From assembly GCF_000379125.1 (NCBI RefSeq), contig NZ_KB900626.1, positions 3,844,024 to 3,908,023 on the forward strand: DNA of 64,000 nt, in the 5' to 3' direction. Below are positions 47,239-55,920 of the stretch, piece by piece. The notes under the pieces were generated by a model that saw only the letters and a list, made by a program, of their open reading frames with translations, did not search any database and was not told the DNA's origin. Both the position numbers and the translations under genes were made by a program. This stretch comes from Methylosinus sp. LW4 (GTDB taxonomy: Bacteria > Pseudomonadota > Alphaproteobacteria > Rhizobiales > Beijerinckiaceae). How positions within the stretch are numbered: the stretch's first letter is position 1; each line of letters opens with the position of its first letter.

Positions 47239-47250
47239 AGTTCGCGAGGC

Positions 47251-47676
47251 ATGACAATGGACGCCGTGCAATCGACAAAGACCGCATTCGACGTCATCGG
47301 AGGCCAGGAGGCGATCGACCGTCTGGTCGAGACGTTCTACCGCAATATGGACGAGCTGCCGCAGGCGCGGGGCATTCGCGCCATGCATGCGATCGATCTC
47401 GGCCCCACCAAGGCGGTTCTGAAGCTCTACCTGGCCGAATGGCTGGGCGGACCGAAGAGCTATTCGGAACAGCGGGGACATCCCCGTCTGCGCATGCGTC
47501 ACATGGGCTTCGCGATCGGACCCGCCGAGCGCGACGCGTGGATGGCCTGCATGACTGGCGCGCTCGATGAGGTGGTCGATGATGTGAGACTGCGTGACTC
47601 CCTGAAGCAGAACTTCGCCAAACTGGCGGATTGGCTACGTAACGATCCGGATAATCAACATGACAAGCATCACTGA
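47251..47676 (+). CDS. Truncated haemoglobin (group II-like)
   Basis: A 141-residue globin. It shows FDVIGGQEAIDRLVETFYRNM (helices A-B), LYLAEWLGGPKSYSEQRGHP (E helix region) and the proximal His in LRMRHMGFAIGPAERDAWMACM (F helix). These proteins bind oxygen or NO and protect or supply oxygen-sensitive processes. At the edge of the nif island it may scavenge oxygen or NO near nitrogenase. ATG at 47257 is an alternative start. Its 3' end overlaps the next gene by 17 bases, so the two are translationally linked. Confidence 0.85.
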   Translation: MTMDAVQSTKTAFDVIGGQEAIDRLVETFYRNMDELPQARGIRAMHAIDLGPTKAVLKLYLAEWLGGPKSYSEQRGHPRLRMRHMGFAIGPAERDAWMACMTGALDEVVDDVRLRDSLKQNFAKLADWLRNDPDNQHDKHH

Positions 47677-48250
47677 AACGGCGTTTGCGACTTTGGAAGA
47701 GCAGAAGCGGCTGCTCAGCCCGGTTCACAAGGGACCGACGGAGAAGGCCGGGCGCTTCGGCTTCCGCGGCAAGCTCGCCCTGAAATTCGCCCAACAGTTC
47801 GCCGATGAGGCGCGCCCGCCGGAGCTGTGCTCCGATCAGGTCATCGCGGTGGCGGAAGCCGGCAAGCCCACCTTCGACTTCTTCGCGCAGTGGATCCTCT
47901 CTTTCGAGCATCTGGGCAATGTCCACGAGGTGCTGAAGGGACTGCTGAGCCCGGAAGGCAAATATTTCATCTTCGCCAACAATATCGATCTGCTCAGCAA
48001 ATATCAGGTCGAGCTCGACGGCATCAATTACTACGTGCTGCCGATCGACGAATCGACGGTCTATAACGAGCTGCTCGAGCTGTTCTACATCGAGAAGAAC
48101 GATCTCAAGAAATCCACGACCGCCGGCAAGATCGACGCCGTCGCCAATGCGGGCATCGCCTTCGACCAGAAGTTCGAGAAGATAACCTTCGAGAAGGGCC
48201 TGGAAGTCATGGGTCCGGTGCGCAACCGCAACGAGAATCGTCCGGTCTGA
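47660..48250 (+). CDS. Unknown nif-linked protein
   Basis: A 196-residue soluble protein beginning MTSITETAFATLEEQKRLLS. No membrane segment, Cys motif or recognised domain is seen. The composition is mixed alpha/beta, with a hydrophobic core segment (YFIFANNIDLLSKYQVELDGINYYVLPID) and a basic end (VRNRNENRP). It overlaps the truncated haemoglobin gene by 17 bases and is followed by a strong terminator, so these two form a bicistronic unit. Codon use looks like that of neighbouring nif genes. Function unknown; a role together with the globin is inferred from overlap only. Confidence 0.7.
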   Translation: MTSITETAFATLEEQKRLLSPVHKGPTEKAGRFGFRGKLALKFAQQFADEARPPELCSDQVIAVAEAGKPTFDFFAQWILSFEHLGNVHEVLKGLLSPEGKYFIFANNIDLLSKYQVELDGINYYVLPIDESTVYNELLELFYIEKNDLKKSTTAGKIDAVANAGIAFDQKFEKITFEKGLEVMGPVRNRNENRPV

Positions 48251-48279
48251 CGCGACCGTCTCCTCTCGGGAATGATCAC

Positions 48280-48318
48280 GCAATCCAGGGGCCGCTCGGC
48301 TCTGGATTGCTTTTTTTT
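48280..48318 (+). terminator. Strong terminator after the globin operon
   Basis: Stem GCAATCCAG/CTGGATTGC with a GC-rich loop is followed by eight T. It lies 30 bases after the stop of the unknown protein. Confidence 0.9.
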
Positions 48319-48411
48319 GCGGCGAGAGAGGGCGGGCGAGAAACGCCATGCGCGCATTCCGACACGATTGTCAGAATGCGCCCGGCATGGTTCGTTGATC
48401 GACAGTGGTGG

Positions 48412-49170
48412 TCAGTCGCCTTCCAGACGCGCTTGCGCGCAGGCGCGGACCAGCTCGTCCTCGTCATCGAGGAAAGAGGGGAGCAGCTCCACAGAGCATC
48501 GCTCGGCGACCGTGAAGCGGACACGCAAATCCTCGTCCTTGCTCATGGCGGCGAGGCGATCCTCCGGCAGCCGCTCGGCGACGACGAGACGCACCAGAGG
48601 CTCGGGGTCCTTCACGAGAAGATGCAGCCGCTCCAGCGGAATGCGGCGCGCGACCCAGCGGCGCACCTCCGGGTCCTCGTCATGGACGGCGATGGTCAGC
48701 AAATCGGGCGACAGGCGCCGCACGACATGGATGCGGACGAGATAATCCGGGTCCGAATACATGGCGAGCAGGGCGGCCCCTTCGAGCCGATTGGCGGCGA
48801 CGATTCGCACGCGCGGCTCGGGATCATGCGCGAGACGGGCGATGCGCGACGCCGGAAGGCGTGACGCCACCGTCGCGCGCACCTCTGGCTCGGGATCGTC
48901 GAGCAGAGGCGGCAGACGCAGCACCGAGGCGTAGCGCGCCGCACGGGCGCGCACCTCGAAATAGACGTGATCGAGATAGGCATCCGCGAGATGCGGATGT
49001 CCGCGGAAGAAGAGATCGACACGCTTCGCCCTGCGGTCGCGCACGCAGGCCGATCCCTTGCGGCAGAGCCCCTCAAGATTGAGCGCCACATGGGAGCATT
49101 CCCTGCAGCGTATGGGGCGACCGCGCCAGTCGAGCGGATCGTCGCTTATTCTTTCTGGTTCTGCGGCCAT
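48412..49170 (-). CDS. 4Fe-4S leucine-rich-variant (LRV) repeat protein, copy 1
   Basis: A 252-residue protein. It has an N-terminal cluster-binding motif C22-x2-C25-x10-C36-x5-C42 (CRECSHVALNLEGLCRKGSAC) and about seven LRV helical repeats (for example DPEPEVRATVASRLP, DPEPRVRIVAANRLE, DPDYLVRIHVVRRLS, DEDPEVRRWVARRIP). The LRV protein of Azotobacter vinelandii, found near nifB, has this fold and a [4Fe-4S] cluster; its role is not settled. The gene starts 25 bases after nifA and is probably in its operon. A second copy lies at 54818. Confidence 0.88.
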   Translation of the reverse strand: MAAEPERISDDPLDWRGRPIRCRECSHVALNLEGLCRKGSACVRDRRAKRVDLFFRGHPHLADAYLDHVYFEVRARAARYASVLRLPPLLDDPEPEVRATVASRLPASRIARLAHDPEPRVRIVAANRLEGAALLAMYSDPDYLVRIHVVRRLSPDLLTIAVHDEDPEVRRWVARRIPLERLHLLVKDPEPLVRLVVAERLPEDRLAAMSKDEDLRVRFTVAERCSVELLPSFLDDEDELVRACAQARLEGD

Positions 49171-49195
49171 TGGCGAGCCGTCTTCTTTCCAGGAA

Positions 49196-50956
49196 TCAAA
49201 ACTTCTTTACCGGGATGTCATATTTTTGCAGCGCATAGCCGATTTGTCTAGGGGTAAGTCCGAGCAGGCGAGCCGCTTTGGCCTTCACCCATCCGGCCTG
49301 TTCCATCGCCTCGATGAGCTTGTCGCGATCGGAGCGATGATCCGTCTCGATGACGGTACAGTTCTCCGCCCCCGGACAGGCCGCCGCGGGTTGCGCCGCG
49401 ACGATGGGAACCACCGGCTCCTCGACGACGGGCGGCCGCGCCACGACGGGCGGCCGCGCCGGCGGCGGAGGCGTCTGCGGCTTGGAGACGATCGGGAGAG
49501 GCGTGAAGCTCGGCGGGTGCAATCCGCCGATCGTCGACTCGCGTGAGCCGTTCCACAGCACCGAAGACAGACAGCCGTCGTTGCGGCAAGAGAAGTCCTT
49601 GTCCACGATCGAGTCGTTGCGCGCCAGCGTCGCCGTCCGATAGACGCAATTCTCGAGCTCGCGAATATTGCCGGGGAAGCTGCATTCGTTGAGCACTTCC
49701 ATCGCCGACTCCGAGAAAGTCAGATGGACATTCTGCTCACCGTTGAACCGACGCAGGAACTCATTGGCGAGCGGCGCCAGATCGCCCCTGCGCTCGCGCA
49801 GCGGCGGCAGGAAGATCGGAACGACGCTGATGCGGTAATAGAGATCGGCGCGGAACTCGCCCTTCTGCACCGCTTCCTCGAGATTGCGATTGGTGGCGCA
49901 GACGAAGCGAACATCCACCTTCATCGTGCGGGAGCCGCCGACGCGCTCGAACTCGCCCTCTTGCAGCACGCGCAGCAGCTTGGCCTGAAAGGCGGGCGTG
50001 ATGTCGCCGATCTCGTCCAGGAACAGAGTGCCGCCGTCGGCGAGCTCGAAACGGCCCTTGCGCAGGGCCGCCGCGCCGGTGAAGGCGCCGCGCTCATGAC
50101 CGAACAGCTCGGATTCCAGCACGCTCTCCGGCAAAGCGGCGCAGTTCAGCTTAACGAAAGGCTTGCTCTGCCGCGGCGAGAGATTGTGGATCGCGGCCGC
50201 GAACAGCTCCTTGCCGGTGCCCGACTCGCCGCGCAGCAGCACGGTCGACTTCGCCTTGGCGACGATGCGGATCTTGTCGACGACGGCGCGCACCGCCGGA
50301 CTCTCGCCGACGATGCCTTTGATGCCGTCGAGCCGCGCCTCTATATGATGCGCCGCCGGCCGATCGCCCTTCTCCAGCCGCGCCTTCTCCTGCATCAGCC
50401 GTTCGCGATCACGCGCGATCAGCTTGTGCAGCCGCAAGGTCTGGCCGACCAGATTGGCGATCATTGTCAGGAATCGAACGTCATGATCGAAGCGAACCGA
50501 GGACCGGTCGCTATAGACGCGATCGACCGTCAATGTGCCGACCACCGCATCCGCCTCCTTGATCGGCACGCCGATCAAGGAGAAGGGCTGTCCGTCGGTC
50601 GGACCCCATTCGGAGAGATCCGTGCCTTCGAACAGAGGCGAGGCGGCGACATTCTCGACCACCAGCGGCATCTTGGTCGCGACGATCTGGCCGACCGCCC
50701 GCTCGGGAAGATGCTCGAAGAACTTCTTGGCGTTGCCTTCGCTCCAGCCCGAGCCGACGACCACTTCCGGGTCGCCATGCGTGTCGAGCAGAGCGATGAG
50801 GCCGTGGCGCATGTCGAGAAAGCTCGACAGCAGCGCCAGCACACCCGCCAGCGTCTTCTCGAGCCGGTTGGGCGAGGCCAGTAGTTTCGAAATTTCGTAG
50901 ATTCCGACGAGAGCAGATTCGCTCGGGTCGAACGCGCGAGCCTGAGCCGTGTTCAT
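49196..50956 (-). CDS. nifA: Nif-specific sigma-54 activator NifA
   Basis: A 586-residue activator from the ATG at 50956. It has an N-terminal GAF domain (GIYEISKLLASPNRLEKTLA...), and a AAA+ domain with Walker A (GESGTGKELFA), the sigma-54-contact loop ERGAFTGAAALRKGRFE and Walker B GGTLFLDEIGDI. The inter-domain linker has the exact C-x11-C-x19-C-x4-C motif (NECSF, ENCVY, FSCRNDGCL) of oxygen-sensitive NifA. A Pro/Val-rich spacer follows, with an extra CPGAENC, then a C-terminal Fis helix-turn-helix (KAKAARLLGLTPRQIGYALQK). GGAAG before 50956 supports this start over 50980. No nifL is present. Confidence 0.96.
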   Translation of the reverse strand: MNTAQARAFDPSESALVGIYEISKLLASPNRLEKTLAGVLALLSSFLDMRHGLIALLDTHGDPEVVVGSGWSEGNAKKFFEHLPERAVGQIVATKMPLVVENVAASPLFEGTDLSEWGPTDGQPFSLIGVPIKEADAVVGTLTVDRVYSDRSSVRFDHDVRFLTMIANLVGQTLRLHKLIARDRERLMQEKARLEKGDRPAAHHIEARLDGIKGIVGESPAVRAVVDKIRIVAKAKSTVLLRGESGTGKELFAAAIHNLSPRQSKPFVKLNCAALPESVLESELFGHERGAFTGAAALRKGRFELADGGTLFLDEIGDITPAFQAKLLRVLQEGEFERVGGSRTMKVDVRFVCATNRNLEEAVQKGEFRADLYYRISVVPIFLPPLRERRGDLAPLANEFLRRFNGEQNVHLTFSESAMEVLNECSFPGNIRELENCVYRTATLARNDSIVDKDFSCRNDGCLSSVLWNGSRESTIGGLHPPSFTPLPIVSKPQTPPPPARPPVVARPPVVEEPVVPIVAAQPAAACPGAENCTVIETDHRSDRDKLIEAMEQAGWVKAKAARLLGLTPRQIGYALQKYDIPVKKF

Positions 50957-51093
50957 GCTGCTTCCAGCTTCGTATCCCATAGACGTGCCTGACGTTCCGC
51001 GGGAATCGATAGTTCACCCTGGAATGTTTAGCAACTAACATGCCGTCGCCGTGACGGTTCTACGCGCCGCTCGCCGGCGACGCGCGCACGGCC

Positions 51094-51573
51094 TCAGGCA
51101 ACTCCCTGCGCAAGCTCGTAAATAACCGTCCAGCCGACATGGCCGGGTGGGTCCAGCAGCTGCAAAATCCCGAGGTTTTCCATCGCTTCCGCCTTGTTGC
51201 CGCGCTTCAGCTGAATGAAGCTCAAAGCCTTTAAAGTGTACAATGCGAAGCGCTCGGCCGAGCCCGGCGCCGTTTCTTTCAGCGGCCAGCTATGCGGATC
51301 GAGCGCCCATCCGGCCTGCCGCGTCGCCTCGGCCAAGCCTTGATTGGCCACGGTCCAGGCGACCTCCAGATTCCCCATATAAGTATGAATCTTGTAAAGG
51401 CAGTAGTAGGCGGGCAGCTCGTGGGGAGACAGCTCCAGCGCCTCCCGAAACAATTCGTCCGCGCGCGTCCGATCGCTTCGATAGGCGAGGACGCCTTTTT
51501 GCAAGAGCTCGTTGACGGCGGGCGACAGCTCGCCGAAGTCGACGAGATCGTTTTCACGGGTGAGGTCGTTCAT
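51094..51573 (-). CDS. Nif-associated TPR protein, copy 1
   Basis: A 159-residue helical repeat protein (ELLQKGVLAYRSDRTRADELFREAL, LPAYYCLYKIHTYMGNLEVAWTVANQGLAEA, AERFALYTLKALSFIQLKRGNKAEAMENLGILQLLDP). It is clearly related to the plus-strand protein at 54286 (shared layout of LY-F/I-Y-x-N-L-E, A..A, LPLDW-like and final LD-P motif). It lies 114-138 bases ahead of nifA on the same strand. TPR proteins usually mediate protein contacts; the partner is unknown, but each copy sits with an Fe4S-LRV gene. Confidence 0.78.
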   Translation of the reverse strand: MNDLTRENDLVDFGELSPAVNELLQKGVLAYRSDRTRADELFREALELSPHELPAYYCLYKIHTYMGNLEVAWTVANQGLAEATRQAGWALDPHSWPLKETAPGSAERFALYTLKALSFIQLKRGNKAEAMENLGILQLLDPPGHVGWTVIYELAQGVA

Positions 51574-51586
51574 GACGCGCCCGCAA

Positions 51587-51601
51587 GCAAGCTGCGCGCC
51601 A
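51587..51601 (-). promoter_or_regulatory. Candidate sigma-54 promoter, minus strand (TPR-nifA-LRV)
   Basis: TGGCGC-GCAGC-TTGC on the minus strand is one base from the -24/-12 consensus with correct spacing. It would start transcription about 3 bases before the TPR start codon, so either the message is nearly leaderless or this match is fortuitous. Confidence 0.35.
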
Positions 51602-51732
51602 ATGCCGGCCGCGCGCGAGACGGGCGAGGAGGCGGCAATTCGCGCCCACGGCCGCCGCGCCCGAGCGGAAGGCGCCCGAGAAGCGCGATTTCGCGGCTTT
51701 ATCGTTGGGCTTGCGGGGGTTTTGCGTCGAAG

Positions 51733-51748
51733 TGTCGCGTTCGCGACA
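51733..51748. promoter_or_regulatory. NifA upstream activating sequence 1
   Basis: TGT-CGCGTTCGCG-ACA, an exact TGT-N10-ACA site with a fully palindromic centre. It is about 100 bases before the nifB -24 element and between the divergent nif operons. Confidence 0.8.
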
Positions 51749-51773
51749 GCTGGTTCCGACGCTTTCCGACATG

Positions 51774-51789
51774 TGTCGGCATTTGGACA
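51774..51789. promoter_or_regulatory. NifA upstream activating sequence 2
   Basis: TGT-CGGCATTTGG-ACA, an exact TGT-N10-ACA site 41 bases (about four helical turns) from the first. It is about 60 bases before the nifB -24 element. The shared helical face suggests co-operative NifA binding. Confidence 0.8.
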
Positions 51790-51848
51790 GGTTCCAAACA
51801 AACAGAGCTTATCTCATAATTTCAGGTCTTTAGGAGCCTGTTTCGGCA

Positions 51849-51864
51849 TGGCATGCTTGTTGCG
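51849..51864 (+). promoter_or_regulatory. nifB: nifB sigma-54 promoter
   Basis: TGGCAT-GCTTG-TTGCG matches the -24/-12 consensus with correct spacing. It lies 113 bases before the nifB ATG and downstream of two NifA sites. Confidence 0.88.
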
Positions 51865-51976
51865 AACCTCGTGCCCGGACACCGCTTCCGCGACAGCGCC
51901 GGTGCATTGGCAGACGGATATGTCGCGACTGCGTTCCGCAAGGGTTTGAAACTCTTCAAATCGTGAGGAACCGAAC

Positions 51977-53536
51977 ATGGAATCTCTATCTACTGAAACC
52001 GTCGAGGCCGGCGGGGCTGAATCGATCGATGACGTGATGCAGAAGATCGCCGAGCACAAGGGCTGCGGCACCTCCGGCGGCAGCGGCAAGGCGAGCTGCG
52101 GCACGGCGGCTGGCGAGAACGATCTTCCGCAGGAAATCTGGGACAAGGTCAAGAACCATCCTTGCTACAGCGAGGAGGCGCATCACCACTACGCCCGCAT
52201 GCACGTCGCCGTCGCTCCGGCGTGCAACATTCAGTGCAACTACTGCAATCGCAAATATGATTGCGCCAACGAGTCGCGCCCCGGCGTCGTCTCGGAGAAG
52301 CTGACGCCCGAGCAGGCCTCCAAGAAGGTTCTGGCCGTCGCGTCGACGATCCCGCAGATGACCGTTCTCGGCATCGCCGGCCCGGGCGACCCGCTCGCCA
52401 ATCCCGAGAAGACCTTCAAGACCTTCGAGCTGATCTCGCAGACCGCTCCCGACATCAAGCTCTGCTTGTCGACGAATGGTCTCGCTCTGCCGGAGCATGT
52501 GGACACGATCGCCAAATATAACGTCGATCACGTCACCATCACCATCAACATGGTCGATCCTGACGTCGGCGCGCAGATCTATCCCTGGATCTATTGGCAG
52601 CATAAGCGCATCTATGGCCGCGAGGCCGCCGAGATACTGACGCAGCACCAGATGCGCGGCCTCGAGATGCTGACCGAGCGCGGCATTCTGTGCAAGGTCA
52701 ATTCGGTCATGATCCCGGGCATCAACGACAAGCATCTCGTCGAGGTGAACAAGGCCGTGAAGTCGCGCGGGGCGTTCCTGCACAACATCATGCCGCTCAT
52801 CTCGTCCCCCGAGCACGGCACCGTGTTCGGCCTCAACGGCCAGCGTGGCCCGACGGCTCAAGAGCTGAAGGCGCTGCAGGACAGCTGTGAAGGCGAGATG
52901 AACATGATGCGCCATTGCCGCCAGTGCCGCGCCGACGCGGTCGGGCTGCTGGGCGAGGATCGCAGCGCCGAGTTCACGACCGACAAGATCATGGCCATGG
53001 AAGTGACCTATGATCTCGAGAGCCGCAAGGCTTATCAGACGAAGGTCGAGGAAGAGCGCCTGAAGGTGGCTGCCGCCAAGAACGCCGAGCTGGCGACGCT
53101 CGCCGGCGAGGACAATGTCGACATCAAGATCCTGATCGCGGTGGCGACGAAGGGCAGCGGCCGCGTCAACGAGCACTTTGGCCACGCCAAGGAGTTCCAG
53201 ATCTACGAGCTCAGCACCCATGGCGCGAAGTTCGTCGGCCATCGTCGCGTCGACCTGTATTGCCAGGGCGGTTATGGCGAGGAGGACAGCCTCGACACGA
53301 TCATCCGCGCGATCAACGATTGCACGGCCGTGTTCGTGGCCAAGATCGGCGGTTGCCCGAAGAACGATCTCGTCAAGGCCGGCATCGATCCGGTCGATGA
53401 GTTCGCCTTCGAGTTCATCGAGCAGTCGGCGATCACCTACTTCAAGCGCTATCTGGACAAGGTGAAGAGCGGCGAGATCGAGCACAAGGAGCGCGGCGAC
53501 GCGACTCTGCGTCAGGGCGCCTTCATCACGGCCTGA
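51977..53536 (+). CDS. nifB: Nitrogenase cofactor biosynthesis radical-SAM protein NifB
   Basis: A 519-residue radical-SAM enzyme that makes NifB-co (an 8Fe-9S-C precursor of FeMo-co). The SAM cluster motif is C83-x3-C87-x2-C90 ([16 protein letters not shown]). [16 protein letters not shown] and [19 protein letters not shown] supply further family and cluster residues. A C-terminal NifX-like domain (about 380-500: [25 protein letters not shown]) binds the product. A Gly/Ser/Cys-rich stretch at 29-45 precedes the core. It is first in the plus-strand operon after a sigma-54 promoter. Confidence 0.98.
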   Translation: MESLSTETVEAGGAESIDDVMQKIAEHKGCGTSGGSGKASCGTAAGENDLPQEIWDKVKNHPCYSEEAHHHYARMHVAVAPACNIQCNYCNRKYDCANESRPGVVSEKLTPEQASKKVLAVASTIPQMTVLGIAGPGDPLANPEKTFKTFELISQTAPDIKLCLSTNGLALPEHVDTIAKYNVDHVTITINMVDPDVGAQIYPWIYWQHKRIYGREAAEILTQHQMRGLEMLTERGILCKVNSVMIPGINDKHLVEVNKAVKSRGAFLHNIMPLISSPEHGTVFGLNGQRGPTAQELKALQDSCEGEMNMMRHCRQCRADAVGLLGEDRSAEFTTDKIMAMEVTYDLESRKAYQTKVEEERLKVAAAKNAELATLAGEDNVDIKILIAVATKGSGRVNEHFGHAKEFQIYELSTHGAKFVGHRRVDLYCQGGYGEEDSLDTIIRAINDCTAVFVAKIGGCPKNDLVKAGIDPVDEFAFEFIEQSAITYFKRYLDKVKSGEIEHKERGDATLRQGAFITA

Positions 53537-53684
53537 TACGGAAGCGATCGGCATTCGCCACCAAGGAAGCGCGAGCCGCCGAGCGGCCCGCGCTTCACTC
53601 AAGACCGCGGATGCGCGGAGAATTAGGGCTCGTGAGAATCGGCGATTCTCCGGCTCAGTGACGGCTCGATGGAGGAGCAAGCAA

Positions 53685-53918
53685 ATGACCTACAAGATCG
53701 TTGCTTCGCAATGCACGTCCTGCTCGGCGTGCGAGGCGGAATGCCCCAATGTGGCGATCTCCGAGAAGAACGGAACCTTCGTCATCAATCCCAAGAAGTG
53801 CACCGAGTGCATCGGCTATTTCGACGTGCCGCAGTGCGTCGCGGTGTGCCCGGTCGACGACACCTGCGTCATCGACAATTCGCTGCCGCGTTATCAGGCT
53901 GCCGGGGGCGCGGCATGA
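53685..53918 (+). CDS. fdxN: 2[4Fe-4S] ferredoxin, FdxN-type
   Basis: A 77-residue ferredoxin with C10-x2-C13-x2-C16-x3-C20-P and C39-x2-C42-x8-C51-x3-C55-P. The x8 spacer in the second motif is typical of nif/rhizobial FdxN. It probably donates electrons to NifB or nitrogenase. The ATG at 53685 fits the family start; an in-frame ATG nine codons upstream lacks conservation. It lies 148 bases after nifB and its stop overlaps the HesB-like gene. Confidence 0.93.
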   Translation: MTYKIVASQCTSCSACEAECPNVAISEKNGTFVINPKKCTECIGYFDVPQCVAVCPVDDTCVIDNSLPRYQAAGGAA

Positions 53919-54268
53919 ACATTCAATTCACTCCCGCCGCGGAGAAGTTCATCCGTCGCCTCGTCATGTTCGACGGCGGTCCGGGCTTTGGCCTGAGCCT
54001 CCACGTCTCCCCGGGCGGCTGCTCGGGCATGAGCGCGGAATTCTCGGTTCAGCCGGCTCCGCGCGAAGGCGAGCAGGCGTTCGACTTCCCGAGCTTCAAG
54101 CTGTTTCTGCCGGCGCAGAGCCGCCTGCTGCTCGATGGCGTGACGATCGACTTCAAGGAGACGGCCACCTCCACTGGCTTCTCCTTCATCGATCCCAAGG
54201 CGAAGGCCTGCGGGTGCTCCTCGACGACGCAGACGGTCGTCGAGCTGCCGGAGCTCCCCGTGGCGTGA
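53915..54268 (+). CDS. HesB/IscA-type Fe-S assembly protein (nif-linked)
   Basis: A 117-residue A-type carrier. It has the three conserved cysteines C36 (SPGGCSGM), C99 and C101 ([10 protein letters not shown]) and the spacing of the family. It assembles or carries Fe-S clusters for nif proteins. The ATG overlaps the fdxN stop (ATGA), so the two are co-translated. It resembles the nif-specific IscA/HesB paralogues found after nifB-fdxN in other diazotrophs. Confidence 0.9.
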   Translation: MNIQFTPAAEKFIRRLVMFDGGPGFGLSLHVSPGGCSGMSAEFSVQPAPREGEQAFDFPSFKLFLPAQSRLLLDGVTIDFKETATSTGFSFIDPKAKACGCSSTTQTVVELPELPVA

Positions 54269-54285
54269 GTGGATAGGAACGCTTC

Positions 54286-54828
54286 ATGTTGAACGGAGAT
54301 GGCGCTCTACGCAATGAGGCCTTCGACACGGGAGACGAGATTCTCTCTTCTCCTGTCTTCGGCGCCGGATTGCCGGCGGAAGCCGAGCGTCATCTCCGCG
54401 AAGCGGCGCTTTCCTACCATCTCGGCGACGTCGCAGAACAGCATTTGTTCGAGGCGCGTCGCGCGGCGCCGACTCATGTGGCGGTGCTGATCGGTCTCTA
54501 CCGATTCTACTTCTACAAAAATCGACTCGAGGACACGCTTGAGATCGCCAAAACCTGCCTCACTCGAGCCGCGATCGACAATTCTTTGCCGCTCGACTGG
54601 CGCGAGGTGAGAAAGGGCGACGCCGACTTCGCCAATTACGAGGCCGTGCTGCCGCGCTTCTTCATGTTCGTGCTCAAAGGCTACGCCTATCTGCAGATGC
54701 GCATGGGCGAGCATGAGGAGGGACGAGAGGCCGCGCAAAAGCTCCTCGAGCTCGATCCGACCGACAAGGTCGGCGCGACCTTGCTGCTCACCGTGCTCGC
54801 GCAACGGGAGGCCGAGGATGTCGACTGA
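54286..54828 (+). CDS. Nif-associated TPR protein, copy 2
   Basis: A 180-residue helical protein (AEAERHLREAALSYHLGDVAEQHLFEARRA, VLIGLYRFYFYKNRLEDTLEIAKTCLTRA, PRFFMFVLKGYAYLQMRMGEHEEGREAAQKLLELDP), three TPR-like units. It is related to the divergent copy at 51094. It lies 17 bases after the HesB-like gene and overlaps the following LRV gene by 11 bases. A scaffold for cofactor or Fe-S assembly is a reasonable guess. Confidence 0.78.
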   Translation: MLNGDGALRNEAFDTGDEILSSPVFGAGLPAEAERHLREAALSYHLGDVAEQHLFEARRAAPTHVAVLIGLYRFYFYKNRLEDTLEIAKTCLTRAAIDNSLPLDWREVRKGDADFANYEAVLPRFFMFVLKGYAYLQMRMGEHEEGREAAQKLLELDPTDKVGATLLLTVLAQREAEDVD

Positions 54829-55627
54829 CGAGATCGACGAGGCCATCGACTGGCGGGGCGCGCCCGTCGATTGCGGCGAATGTCCGCATGGCGAGCTTCT
54901 GGCCGAGGGCCGCTGCAAGCCGCTGCGCGCCTGCGTTTTCGACCGTTATGCGCGTCGGATCGATCGCTTCTTCGATTGGAATCCGAAGCTGGCGCGACTT
55001 TATCTCGCGCATCCCTATTTCGAGGTGCGCGCCTGGGCCGCAAAAGCCGCCGAGATATTCCTGCTGCCGGCGCTTTTGGACGATCCCGAAGAGACCGTGC
55101 GCTGGAGCGCCGCGCGGCGCCTGCCGGACCGCTATCTTCTCAAGCTTCGCAATGATCCGCATCGCGAGGTGAGGATCAGGGTCGCGCATCGGCTCGACCC
55201 CGTCGATCTTCTGCCGATGATCGAGGACCGCGACTATTATGTTCGTCAGGTCGTCGCCCGTCGAATTTCGCCCGATCTGCTCGTGCTGATGATCGACGAC
55301 GACGAGATCGAGGTGCGGCGCGTGGTCGCTCAGCGCATTGCGCCGCAGGCGTTGAAACGCATGACGACCGACCCGGACGCAACAGTCCGCTTCGAGGCCG
55401 CGCAACGGCTCGACGCCGCGCTGCTTCCCGATCTCATCGGCGACCCGGACTGGCGCGTGCGTTACGAGGTGGCGCAGCGCGCCGCCCTCACGGACATTCG
55501 ACTTCTTCTCTCCGACGAGGATCCGATCGTGCGCGAGACCGCGGAAGCGCGGCTCGGCGAGACGCCCGATCCATCCGGCCGGAAAGTCTTGGAGCGCAAC
55601 CACAGCCACATCGAGGAACGGATATGA
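54818..55627 (+). CDS. 4Fe-4S leucine-rich-variant (LRV) repeat protein, copy 2
   Basis: A 269-residue protein with the same cluster motif spacing as copy 1, C19-x2-C22-x10-C33-x5-C39 (CGECPHGELLAEGRCKPLRAC). About eight LRV repeats follow (DPEETVRWSAARRLP, DPHREVRIRVAHRLD, DRDYYVRQVVARRIS, DDEIEVRRVVAQRIA, DPDATVRFEAAQRLD). The start overlaps the TPR gene and the stop overlaps nifZ (ATGA), so expression is tightly linked. Its role in nitrogenase maturation is unknown. Confidence 0.88.
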   Translation: MSTDEIDEAIDWRGAPVDCGECPHGELLAEGRCKPLRACVFDRYARRIDRFFDWNPKLARLYLAHPYFEVRAWAAKAAEIFLLPALLDDPEETVRWSAARRLPDRYLLKLRNDPHREVRIRVAHRLDPVDLLPMIEDRDYYVRQVVARRISPDLLVLMIDDDEIEVRRVVAQRIAPQALKRMTTDPDATVRFEAAQRLDAALLPDLIGDPDWRVRYEVAQRAALTDIRLLLSDEDPIVRETAEARLGETPDPSGRKVLERNHSHIEERI

Positions 55628-55920
55628 GCAACATCAACCGTGACGACGGCGCCGTCGAGCTGAACGATCCGCCGGCCTTCAACTACGGCGAGAAGGTCAA
55701 GTCGAAGAAGGTGGTGCGAAACGACGGAACCTTCCCGGGCAAGGACGTCGGCGAGATTCTCGTCAAAAAAGGCGAGATCGGCTACGTCTCGAGCATCGGC
55801 ACGTTTTTGCAGCAATTCTACATCTACGGCGTCGAGTTCGTGGAGACCGGCTATAAGGTCGGCATGCGCAAAAAGGAGCTCGAGCCCGTCGAGGTCGTGA
55901 CCCAAGAGGCGGCTCAATGA
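55624..55920 (+). CDS. nifZ: NifZ
   Basis: A 98-residue protein. The NifZ core is NYGEKVKSKKVVRNDGTFPGKDVGEILVKKGEIGYVSSIG with FLQQFYIYGVEFVETGYKVGMRKKELE split over residues 20-90. NifZ helps mature the P-cluster of the NifDK protein. Four-base overlaps with the LRV gene before it and the NifZ-like gene after it show a single operon. Confidence 0.92.
   Translation: MSNINRDDGAVELNDPPAFNYGEKVKSKKVVRNDGTFPGKDVGEILVKKGEIGYVSSIGTFLQQFYIYGVEFVETGYKVGMRKKELEPVEVVTQEAAQ

Noticed and set aside
51986..53680. 564-codon minus-strand frame over nifB
   Set aside because: Antisense of nifB, which has all radical-SAM motifs on the plus strand.
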